In this document: piece after piece, positions 43,483 to 53,265 of the stretch
Position numbering within the stretch: position 1 is the stretch's first letter
Layout of the letters: every line of letters starts with the position of its first letter
Assembly (NCBI GenBank): GCA_947561395.2
Contig: OX387187.1
Span: forward strand, 22,549,829-22,613,828
Direction of reading: 5' to 3'
DNA length: 64,000 nucleotides
Source: Buxus sempervirens
Taxonomy: Eukaryota > Streptophyta > Magnoliopsida > Buxales > Buxaceae
Program-made: the position numbers and the translations under genes
Notes under the pieces: model-generated
Told to the model about the DNA's origin: nothing
Database searches by the model: none
Seen by the model: the letters and a program-made list of their open reading frames with translations, nothing else

Positions 43483-46400
43483 TCATCCTCTTTTTGTCAT
43501 GGACACAACTACATTTACTAATGCAGCTTTCTCTTTTGACATGCAGTCAGCAACAATCTCTTCATACCTTGAGAACAACACATCAATTATAGTTTCACCA
43601 AAGTGGCTAACCAGCAAGGGCTCGGCCGCTGCTCTCATACTGCTTGCTACGGTGAAGCCATTGAAGTCACAATCGTCATTACCATCTGCATTCAAATTAG
43701 CTTCAAAAACTTCTAGGTGATCAATGGCAAAGGATCCTTCTGTTTCAATCTCAGATCTTAATTCCACGGGAGATGGTGTATATTGAGGAACATTAAAAGT
43801 GTACACTTTTTCCTTCTCAATAAGTCCCTGCATTAGTAATAAGATCATTCATATATATATTAGGTAATGAATAAAATTACAAGTTAAATAATCAAATGAA
43901 TCTCTTTGAGTAGAGGTTTAATATACTCAAACTATATTGTTAGGAGACCGTTACTATTTCATTTGTGAGAGTACAATATATTAGGATTTAAATCATCTAC
44001 GTTCGTAGGTTAGAGGTGATTGTTAGTTCAAGAGTCACCATCAGGCCACCGAGGATCTAATTTTCGGGTTTGTCAACATATTGTCACCTAGTATTTTGTC
44101 ACCGAATAATATCACTTATTGCCTCTTCGTACAAGGGTGTAGCCGTAGCCAATAAATGCATTGCTGCAGCCTTCACACGGCGATGGAAAGTGACAAATTG
44201 TCACCGAATAATGTCACTTGTTGCCTCTTCGTACAAGGGTGTAGCTGTAGCCAATAAATGCATTGCTGCAGCCTTCACACGGCGATGGAAAGTGACAAAT
44301 TGTCACCGAATAATGTCACTTGTTGCCTCTTCGTACAAGGGTGTAGCTGTAGCCAATAAATGCATTGCTGCAGCCTTCACACAGCGATGGCAAGTCAGAG
44401 ACAATTACCAAAAAAACAAATGAAAAGTCAGAGACGTGTTAGGACATACCTACCCAATGTCAAGGGCGTACTTGGCATGCACGTACAATCACTCACGTGA
44501 AGTGACTGCGAAGTGATAAGAGATGTGTTTCACTTATCTTCCCCTTTTGTCCCTGTATATAATGTGGGATGATATTATTTGCTGCATCATTTTGTAGCAG
44601 GCTTACTTCTGCTGTGAGATGCTATCACGTGTAGCATCTCACGATTGATATTTTTCATCCGAAAATGTTTTTTCTCATTTTTTTAGATAAAAGGATATCA
44701 GCCGTGATATGCTCCACATGACAACACCTCACGGTTGAGGCATTGTCTGTTGTAGTTGATGGTCATAGACGATTTTAGCCCATATATAATGTAGGTTTCA
44801 TGTTTGTGAGGGTGATAAGGCGTTCACATTGTTTGTCGACTACAATACCATGTACACCAAGACACATAACATGGGCCCCACCTTGCAGGTCATTGCGTTG
44901 CAGATGATGTGCAATTGTCACAACGACATAACATAGTTTATATACGAGTGCAATGAATATTGTTAAAATATTGTTTTTGTATATAATATATATTTTATCA
45001 ATAAATATATTATTAATTTATATATTTTATTTAAAGAAAACACACTCCTTTGCATTTTATACTCCAATCGACTCACCCCAACCCTCCCCATTACCAACCC
45101 GACCAGTAAGGGTGAGTTAGGATTTGGTACTGGCCAAACCCTTATAGAGGTCGGTTTGGTTTTACCAAAACCGGCCGGCTAATATATATGGTGTTTTAGG
45201 ACCTGGGACCGTCTCTTGAAATGGTCATACATCCATCCATTTCACAATGGTACCACCTAGTGGTAATAAGAGGAAACAGTCTTGTTTTAAGTGACACTTT
45301 TTGAAAATAATAATCCATATTTACTCTTGGTAACTAAAATAAATTGATACCTTTTTTTCAAAAGAATTGAAAACTAATGTTATTCTACTGTTAAATTAAT
45401 TTACAGGAAGTTTCTGTCAAAAAATGTCTTTAAAAGAGTTGTAAAGTCATCAAAATACTTATAAATCATGGTTGCAAATGGTTTAGAAGTCGTTTCATAA
45501 AACTCACAAGTATTTTCAATACAATTAAAGGTTTTAGTGGGTGGAAGGAGTCTTATCATGCCAGCACTAATTGGTGGACACATCCTTCGGAGATTGAATC
45601 AGGAATTCAGGATTGAATTCACCGAGGATTTTGCAACCACATGGGCACATTTGTGATTGTAGTTCTGCCATGCAGTACAATGTGGTTGCACGAAACCCTA
45701 GTTAAGTGATTCGATCCCGTCGGTATAACAATTAAGATCCTTTCTGGTTTTTTTTTATCATTAAAAAGGGAGGAAGCTGGGGCTACCAGCATGCCCGAAC
45801 CCCTCAGCGTGACCATAATGGTTTTCTCCATGTTTTTTCTCCATGTTGCGGAATGTTTGGGTTGAGCCATAGCTACCACACATCCCTGCCTTAGTTGAGG
45901 CGAATAGACTGTAACCACAGCACCACGAAATGCAATGAATCCTGTGGTGTGGATGGAGTTGGTTTCAATCCTAAGATCCTATAGAATTTCTCTCTGCACT
46001 TTAATTTTATTTGGAGCATCAATATGATTTGTGTAAAAACCAAATATGTGCACCTTCAATGGTTTATTTAACCCTAAATTTTTAAATATAGTTGGATAAT
46101 CCTATGAAAAGCTCCAAATAAGATAAAAATGTAGATATAAGATCCACAGAATTTCCCTTCAGCTTAATTTGTCACCTACCTGAGAAGCCAAGTCGTTGAG
46201 CGCCATTGCTAAAAGCTCCCAAAGATAACAACACTCCCTGATTGATGGATCTTCACTGCTCCTGCCTAAGATGGTCAACACCATACGCCCTCCCTCCACC
46301 ACTTCTTCAGATCGTGATTTCAGAAACACTGAAAAATCAGTTCTGAATTGTTCTAAATATGCTTTAATCACACACGGTGGGCTCGTGATGCTGATGTATA

Positions 46401-47176
46401 TGTTTCCTTTATTATTTTCCACTAATCCTCGAGGAACCTATCATTTGAGAACAATAATATATAAGATTTCAGTTCACTGATCAGTGCAAATTAATACACT
46501 GGCCGGTTGGAGATAAGAAAGTTGCGAAGAATCAATCACCTGTGAGAGCCAATGAAGGCTATAAGAAGAATGAACAAAGTGCAGACTGTTTCTAGGGAAA
46601 AGCCTTCCGTAGAAAGAACCAGGAACTCCGGAGATTGAACAAAAACCAAAACCATCCCCTTTGTTATTCCTCAGTTGCTCATAAAATCCCGGCGTAGACC
46701 TGAAAATTGTATTGAAATCATTTCCAGGAAGATCATTCAGAAACACCCAAAAATCCGGCGATTGATGATGATGACCCAATTCACAGCGTTTCCGGTCGAT
46801 TGCTTCTATAACTTCAGATACCACCAAGAAGGTGTTGGGACCGCAAGAGCAACCCAAATCAGCGATGGCTAGGCTCTTGGGCAAGGTTGTGCAGTAGAGA
46901 TCAAGAATTGCCTTTTCTGTTATGGGCTTTGTCTTTGAAATCACTCTTTTCTGCAAATTAAGACAAATAATTGATTTAACGAATATTAATATGCAAAGAA
47001 TTATGAAAATTAGTGTTTCTAACTCCATGGCCACACAGGGAAGCTCACATGACTAATTAATCCAAACCATCTACTTCCATCTATACCAATGAAGGACATA
47101 CCTGGACCAGAGAGTTATTAGCATAACTGGTTTCTCCAACCCCTCCATTCATACGGAGAACTGGAACAACTGCCAT
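43483..47176 (-). CDS. SABATH-family methyltransferase, four exons, apparently intact
   Basis: SABATH enzymes transfer a methyl group from S-adenosylmethionine to carboxyl groups of acids such as salicylate, benzoate or jasmonate, or to ring nitrogens in caffeine synthesis. Exons on the minus strand are 47176-47102, 46950-46540, 46437-46180 and 43827-43483. All introns are GT-AG in phase 0, giving 362 residues, which is normal for the family. Exon 1 holds [16 protein letters not shown], the conserved N-terminus. Exon 2 holds the cofactor site [11 protein letters not shown] (about residues 55-65), [11 protein letters not shown] and [30 protein letters not shown], which includes the aromatic substrate-pocket region. 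Exon 3 holds NKGNIYIS and [15 protein letters not shown]. Exon 4 holds [19 protein letters not shown] and RAAAEPLL. No stop or frameshift is seen. The substrate cannot be fixed from sequence; the [12 protein letters not shown] motif fits carboxyl methyltransferases. Intron 3 is unusually long (2.35 kb). Confidence 0.9.
43828..46179 (-). other. Intron 3 of the methyltransferase gene (2.35 kb)
   Basis: The donor GTAGG follows LASQ and the acceptor ATGCAG precedes GLIEKEK. Besides a 102-bp triplication (44098-44400), it holds AT-rich sequence and a CCAACCCGACC..GGTCGG-like patch near 45090-45180. I recognise no coding sequence or transposon end in the rest. Confidence 0.75.
44098..44400 (+). repeat. 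102-bp tandem triplication in intron 3
   Basis: GTCACCGAATAAT recurs at 44098, 44200 and 44302, each followed by nearly the same 90 bp (TTGCCTCTTCGTACAAGGG, AATAAATGCATTGCTGCAGC). The unit length is a multiple of three, so a plus-strand frame stays open with a 34-residue period. It is not a gene. Confidence 0.92.
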
Positions 47177-47746
47177 TACTTTTCTTCTCTCACTGGGATG
47201 CTTTTTGCTTAGATTCACTTCGAGTACAAGGTTGTTGCTAGGGTTCCTTTCTTATAGGAAGAGTCTATGCCTTCACGAGAGACATGAAGAATACGTTCCA
47301 AACGTTAATCAAAACTTGTGGCGTTGGTATCCCCAGCTCAGGAGGAGAAAGGTGCCAAACCGACCGATTTCCTCTACGGCGCCTACCTCTACGGCATTTT
47401 TACGGCGTGAATGGCAAATGGACGCGTGGATTATGAAGGTCTCGTGACATCACGAGACCTTCTTCGCTTTTTACCACGGGTCGACAAAGACCAACCGGTC
47501 TTCCAACCCAAAACAAATAGACCAACTGGTTGGTCCCAAACCAAAATCACGAGACCAAACAAAAAATGCTCGGGTTTTCTTTGTTTTTTGAGTTTTTGCC
47601 TTGACACTTGAGCTCGCCAAAATCGCATAGAAAGTGTCATTCTCGGGTTTCTTGGTTTGTGCAAACATGGCTTCACGTCGAGCGTGCGCAAATCATCCCG
47701 AAATCATCACACTTCGTGTTTTTTTTGCAATCTTTACAAATTTAAG
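47177..47746. other. Upstream region of the methyltransferase gene
   Basis: About 570 bp separate the ATG from minisatellite block 2. The region includes the palindrome CCAACTGGTTGG (near 47521) and GGTCTCGTGACATCACGAGACC, an inverted repeat near 47440-47461. No second gene is seen. Confidence 0.4.
47244..47256 (-). promoter_or_regulatory. Possible TATA box of the methyltransferase gene
   Basis: The minus strand reads CCTATAAGAAAGG about 70-80 bp upstream of the ATG at 47176. The distance suits a TATA box with a short 5' UTR. No transcript evidence is available. Confidence 0.35.
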
Positions 47747-48690
47747 GATGGGGCATGGTGGGATTTGTAACGGGGCACGGTAGGACTTGTAACAGGGCAT
47801 GGTGGGACTTGTAACCAGGCATGGTAGGGCTTGTAAAATTTAAGGACGGGGCATGGTGGGACTTGTAACTGGGCATGGTAGGACTTGTAACAGGGCATGG
47901 TGGGACTTGTAACCAGGCATGGTAGGACTTGTAACCATGCATGGTGGGACTTGTAACGGGGCATGGTGGGACTTGTAACCAGGCATGGTGGGACTCGTAA
48001 CGGGGCATGGTGGGACTTGTAACCAGGCATGGTGGGACTCGTAACGGGGCATGGTGGGACTTGTAACCGGGCATGGTGGGATTTGTAACCAGGTATGGTA
48101 GGACTTGTAACGGGGTGTGGTAGGACTTGTAACCAGGCATGGTAGGACTTGTAACTGGGTATGGTGGGACTTGTAACCAGGCATGGTGGGACTTGTAACC
48201 ATGCATGGTGGGACTTCTAACGGGGCATGGTGGGACTTGTAGCCGAGCATGGTGGGACTTGTAACGAGGCATGGTAGGACTTGTAACGGGGCATGGTGGG
48301 ACTTGTAACCGAGCATGATGGGACTTGTAACCGAGCATGATGGGACTTGTAACCAGGCATGATAGGACTTGTAACGGGGCATGGTTGGACTTGTAACCGG
48401 GCATGGTGGGACTTGTAACCGGGCATGGTGGGACTTGTAACCCGGTATGGTGGGACTTGTAACTAGGTATGGTGGGACTTGTAACTAGGCATGGTGGGAC
48501 TTGTAACGGGGCATGGTGGGACTTGTAACCGGGCATGGTGGGAATTGTAACCGGGCATGGTGGGACTTGTAACCAGGCATGGTGGGACTTGTAACCGGGC
48601 ATGGTAGGACTTGTAACGGGGCATGATGGGACTTGTAACCTGGCATGGTGGGACTTGTAAACAAGCATGATAGGACTTGTAACTAATATT
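47747..48690 (-). repeat. 22-bp minisatellite, block 2 (inverted)
   Basis: About 42 copies of GGGACTTGTAACCGGGCATGGT (plus strand) occur with variants ACCAGGCAT and ACGGGGCAT. One copy is interrupted by AAATTTAAGGACGGGGCATGG near 47837-47858, repeating the phrase at the array start. The complement core TTACAAGTCC is shared with blocks 1 and 3. Open frames of up to 308 codons on the minus strand result from the 66-bp triple period. Confidence 0.95.
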
Positions 48691-49842
48691 TAATTTTAAC
48701 CTATATAAATTTTCTTGTGACTTAATTTTAGTAATTTTTATTTTGCTCCGTAATGATAATGTTGATTTCTGCACAATTTGCGGTCACTTGGGCGGGAGAA
48801 CTAAATTTACCGCTTTTGCTCCGTAAGGACTTAATTATAGTAAATTTTCATTTGCTCCATAACGATAATGTTGATTTCATCGACCGATCTTGTGCAACTT
48901 CAAATTCAGGACCGCGTTATAAAATGCTTGGGATTTTGGACTTCCTTCACTCATTTTATATTTTAAAGAGGAAAGGAATACCTTAATAAATTTATTTTTT
49001 TAAACGCATTCAAGCGAGTTAGAACACGCCATTTGTACCCTTTTCTTCTGCCCGTTTTAAAAAGTTTTTGCTTTTTCTTTTATCGTTTATAAATCTTGAA
49101 ACGGACTTTACTTGTTTTGTGAAGTTCGTTGGATGTTGAGGTGCTAGTTGAAGTGAAAGAATAGAATTTCAGAGATACATTGTTTGTTTATCTCTACATC
49201 CCATCTCTGTAAGGAGGGAAGGGTAGAAGCATAAGCGACGAAAGAGTTGAAATCCTTGCACCATGGAAGGGTCTTGGACAAGACGCGGGTTCTTAATTGT
49301 TTTAGGAAAGGTTTTGATAGGTAATTGTTTCTATTTGATTGCTTATGATCCATTGTTTTCCCCGCAGGTATGGTATACAGTAATTGAATCTGTTGCTCTT
49401 GTGACAAATTCAACATATGTAGCACGCGTTGTCTTTGATTGTTGAAATCCTTGGGGCGATTTTGGGGTTCAAATCCTTGTATTTCACTTGGGTTCTTAGT
49501 CGCTAGTTCTCAAATTCCACTTCCACAAACAGGGAAGACTACCCCTCCCCGTGCTTTGGCATCAAGTTGTGTGCTGCAACGACTTCAAGGACAAGCTTCT
49601 CTCTTGTGGGGTTATTCATCCTCTCTGGTTATTCAACCAGAAAGAAAAGAAAGAGAGGAGAGGTAAACCAAGCCGGCTGGTTTTCTAGGCCAGTCCCTAC
49701 AAATAAGTAAGTATATCACGTGCACTTCACGTGAATGAAGTATACATGCGCCTTGTTTTAATTGACGCCGTAAAATGGCCGTAAGGGACCTTGTCGTAGA
49801 CGAAATCTGTTCTCTAATGTACACGCGCCTAATTCTCATTAA
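48691..49842. other. Spacer between minisatellite blocks, small imperfect duplication
   Basis: GACTTAATTTTAGTAATTTT..GCTCCGTAATGATAATGTTGATTTC (48720-48765) recurs in altered form at 48828-48878. No gene is recognised; short frames have no known domain. Confidence 0.45.
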
Positions 49843-50049
49843 GTCCCACCATGCTTGGTTACAAGTCCCACCATGCCCGGTTACAAGTCCCACCATACCT
49901 GGTTACAAGTCCCATCATGCCCCGTTACAAGTCCCACCATGCCCGGTTACAAGTCCCATCATGCCCCGTTACAAGTCCCACCATGCCCGGTGCCCCGTTA
50001 CAAGTCCCATCATTCCCGGTTACAAGTCCCACCTTGCCCGGTTACAAGT
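49843..50049 (+). repeat. 22-bp minisatellite, block 3
   Basis: About nine copies of TTACAAGTCCCACCATGCCCGG occur, in the orientation opposite to block 2. A short copy (GCCCGGTGCCCCG near 49986) shows a local deletion. The block is cut off at its right by the gypsy LTR starting at 50050. Confidence 0.95.
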
Positions 50050-50139
50050 TGTAGACACCCCAAATTGCACAAACAATCATCAAAAATCATTATCTCCTGG
50101 AAAGCCAGCACATAATTTGAAGAAAATAAACTTTTACCT

Positions 50140-50282
50140 GTATCCGGATACTCAATCCGGATACAAGTACCCTTTCCCGTATCCGGATACTCATACCGGA
50201 TACGTGTGAGCCTTAGTGTATCCGGTACCATGTACCGGATACCGTAAGGCCCTTTGTTATCCGGTCTGACATACCGGATACC
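50140..50282 (+). promoter_or_regulatory. TATCCGG/CCGGATA palindrome cluster of LTR-A5
   Basis: GTATCCGGATAC occurs twice. GTATCCGGTACCATGTACCGGATAC-type and TATCCGGTCTGACATACCGGATA-type dyads with 9-10 bp spacers follow, all 150-300 bp before the TATA box. The same word recurs at 54505-54646. Confidence 0.75.
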
Positions 50283-50437
50283 TTAAGTTTGCTCAAAATT
50301 AGGGTTTTCCGAGAGCTTTTCACTTTTACCATCATGTCCCTCATTAAATGAGGGGAAATCGCGGAAATGACCTTAGGGTTAAGGTTGGAGGGGTTCTAGA
50401 CATTAAGTTGTGTCTACCAATGACCTTAGCCTTTGCC

Positions 50438-50445
50438 TATAAATA
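50438..50445 (+). promoter_or_regulatory. TATA box of LTR-A5
   Basis: TATAAATA in TTTGCCTATAAATAGGAGCC matches the position and context in the solo LTRs. Confidence 0.75.
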
Positions 50446-52079
50446 GGAGCCGCCTCCTTGAGCAAAAGGAACACAACTCTTGTTTTGAATTCTCGCAAAG
50501 AAGAACTCCAAGAGAAGAAGAAAACCGCTGTGGAATCGCCTCCAGAACTCAGGTAAGCCTCAACTTTTCTTTTTATTTTTTGTCTTTACATTCCTAGATC
50601 TAGATCTCTTCTTCTACCTTTCTGTAGTGTAAAGCCTTGTTTGTATGTGTGGAAATCCTTCCCCGGCTCAAAGTATCTCAAGACTCCCCTAGCCGTAAAA
50701 CGTGAAGGCGGATCTAGGAGAAACGAGACTGGGGATTGACCCTAGTGCTAGAACCCATGTAGCATAAGGCCTTTTTGATTGATTGTAAACCGTTCCATAT
50801 TCAAAGTACCCTTGATTATCTTAAAGAGAACAGAGGGAAACGATAATGGAACGGAACCCTAGGCTATGCTAGAACCTATTTTGTTGAATCTATATGCATG
50901 TTGTATTGATCTTGCTTGGTTTTTCACTTTTGCACACATATTACACTTTTTTGGTGAATAGGCTCACATTTGGGGATTTATTACATTCATTGTGATAAAT
51001 CTCCAATAAATGGCCTCAATCAAATTCTGGAGTGTTTTAAAATGCTTTTCAAAGGTTTTGGATTCATCTCACACGAATCACACACTTTTTGTCAATTTTC
51101 GGATTTGATTTTCTTCAAAAGTGGCTTAACTTGACAGCACCTGTACCCTTACTTCGGACGCCCATAACTTCATCATCCGGATGAATTTTGGGGTGATTCT
51201 AGAACCATGGGAAAGGTGAGGCTGTCTAGTTTATGTCCACCAAATTTCATGAATTTCCATCTAGCGGATTTTTGACACCTCTCTGTCGAAGTTAAGTGGA
51301 CAGTTCAGGTTCAAGTACAGAACTTGTCACTTCGACGGACCGCCATGTGTTCGTTTTAAGTCCGATTTGAGTGATTTTTATTTCTGAGTACTCCTTTATG
51401 AGTCTATTTTCAAATCCAGTTGGTTTCATAATTTTTGGATTCCATTTGAATTATTGGTAGCCGATTTACTCAGAACTGTTCATTTGTACTTTTCTGGGTA
51501 AATCTGTGATCTTCGGGGCCTGTTCGGGAGACCACCCAAGGCACATCCGAAGGGATTTTTGTATGAGGCTAGTTTCTATGGAAAGATGGCCATACAAACT
51601 TCAATCACACCAAATTTCGTGGACTTTTATGTAGTGGATTTTTGTAGACAATTTTCCAAAGTTGCCCACTTACCACTTTTAAAAATCCCCAGCAGCAACT
51701 TCAAAGGAGCATAACTCCTAGATTTTTCATCGAAATGAAGTTTAATTTCGCATTAGACTCTTATTTACCCTAATCTTTCAAATGGATTTGGTTTGGTTCA
51801 TTTTAGAATTGGATTTGAATGATTTCAAGGCAAATGGCATACTTTTTACCGAATTTTCCGGATTTGATTTAACTTGGTTTTATGCGACCTCTACTTTGAT
51901 TTCCATCTTTTGAAATACTCCAGAAATGATATTGACATAAGAGAGGATCTAAAATCCATTTAGATCTTCATGTGAAAATATCATACATTGTTCCTTTTTC
52001 AAGGCTTTTTCATGATTTTTAGAAAGTTTCTTATTTTCTTTTTAGCATGAACATACACTTGGCAACCACTTCGTGTGGA

Positions 52080-52112
52080 TGAATGGGGGTGCCTAACACC
52101 TTCCCCCATTCA
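52080..52112 (+). other. Conserved late-LTR hairpin, LTR-A5 copy
   Basis: Arms TGAATGGGGG and CCCCCATTCA pair perfectly around TGCCTAACACCTT, 215 bp before the LTR end. Confidence 0.8.
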
Positions 52113-52329
52113 TAATCTAATCCCCTTACCCATCTCTGGATTTGATTTTCAAGTAGGGTTATTTTTATCCTAGAATGTTTCTTTTGGCTATTTTTGCTTA
52201 TTTTTAAACTTTTGGTGTCCATTCTCACCCCAAAATCATGAATGGTGGCGACTCTCCCAATTTTTGCGTAGAGCCCGTGTGTTGACGGAGGGACGATCAC
52301 TCCGGTGATTTTTTCCCATGTCTCACAAC

Positions 52330-52347
52330 TGGCGACTCTGCTGGGGA
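52330..52347 (+). promoter_or_regulatory. Primer-binding site of gypsy element
   Basis: TGGCGACTCTGCTGGGGA starts two bases after the LTR end CTCACA. Plant Ogre/Tat elements are described with tRNA-Arg primer sites. The matching tRNA was not checked here. Confidence 0.8.
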
Positions 52348-52431
52348 CTTGTGGATTTAAGCCTATTTGTGTATATTCATGCTTTTTCTGCACTTTTGAA
52401 TGCTTGCTATTTTGCTTATTTTGTGAATATT

Positions 52432-53251
52432 TTTTTTTATTTTTTATAAGAAAAACCCACTAAGGCAGGAATAGCCTTAGTGGCACTCCATTGGTGGAAG
52501 GAGGGTTGAGGCAGACCCTGACCTGTAGATTGATTCAAAAAAATTGATTACACCTAGCCAGGGGGGGACATAAAAAACCTTACCCCTCAACAAGATACAA
52601 GATACTGCGAAACTTTAAAATCTAAAGTTATGAAGACCTGTTCTATCATGAAATAAAGCATGTTTAGCATTTACAGGCAGAGAAGCAACTGAATTAAAAA
52701 TTTGAAATTGATTAGAAGTGCATCCTTCATTAGCAAGAGAATCAGCCACTGAGTTAGCTTCACGATATATATGCTGAATATTTCTGTTGTATTTGGCTAA
52801 TCTTGAAAGAATTTCCTTCCACCAGAAAAAGCACTTCCAAGGAATGGATTTGTTATTATTTATTGCCTCAACAAGAATTTTAGAATCAGATTCGATGAGG
52901 AAATCTTGCAAACCTTCATCATCAGCTAGTTGAAGCCCATCTTTTAGAGCTAAAATTTCAGCAGCATTATTGGTGGTCGTCCCATAATAGGCAGCAAAAC
53001 CCATTATGAAATTACCTTGACTATCTCTAAATACTCCTCCACCCCCACTTATGCCTGGATTACCTTTAGAGGCACCATCAATATTCAAGATCATAGAGCT
53101 TGTTCGATGCCTTTTCCATTTGACTAATTTTGCATGAGGAAAGCTGATATGGGGGTTATAAATGTGCAAAGAGTCAAGAACCAGCATTCTAGAAGAGGAA
53201 CAAATAACTTTGGGCTTGGTGATAAAAGCAGCTTCTTGAAGCCTACGAATC
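52432..53251 (-). mobile_element. 5'-truncated LINE inserted in gypsy leader
   Basis: An exact 14-bp target duplication ATTTTGTGAATATT frames it (52418-52431 and 53252-53265). A T-rich run at 52432-52445 is the minus-strand poly(A)-like end. It is 820 bp long and carries only the RNase H end of ORF2. Confidence 0.92.
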
Positions 53252-53253
53252 AT
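52615..53253 (-). CDS. LINE RNase H domain (3' end of ORF2)
   Basis: About 212 residues are open without a break to the stop at 52615. Plant LINE-type RNase H motifs are clear: LNIDGASKGNPGISGGGGVF (first Asp), NNAAEILALKDGLQLA (Glu), LIESDSKILVEAI (Asp), and NSVADSLANEG (final Asp region). The first codon falls at the insertion edge, so the true protein began further upstream in a longer LINE. The domain degrades the RNA strand during reverse transcription. The uninterrupted frame suggests a fairly recent insertion. Nothing here drives its expression. Confidence 0.9.
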   Translation of the reverse strand: MIRRLQEAAFITKPKVICSSSRMLVLDSLHIYNPHISFPHAKLVKWKRHRTSSMILNIDGASKGNPGISGGGGVFRDSQGNFIMGFAAYYGTTTNNAAEILALKDGLQLADDEGLQDFLIESDSKILVEAINNNKSIPWKCFFWWKEILSRLAKYNRNIQHIYREANSVADSLANEGCTSNQFQIFNSVASLPVNAKHALFHDRTGLHNFRF

Positions 53254-53265
53254 TTTGTGAATATT

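Larger units (their letters stand above)
50050..52327 (+). repeat. 5' LTR of gypsy element (LTR-A5)
   Basis: 2278 bp from TGTAGACACCCC to CATGTCTCACA, inserted in minisatellite block 3. It carries the TATCCGG palindromes, a TATAAATA box at 50438, splice-like GGTAAGCC at about 50551, and the late hairpin at 52080-52112. It defines the ends used to recognise LTR-A1 to A4. Confidence 0.9.

Noticed and set aside
47742-48668. 308-codon open frame on the minus strand
   Set aside because: It is the same minisatellite effect; all three minus frames read the same 22-residue peptide period.
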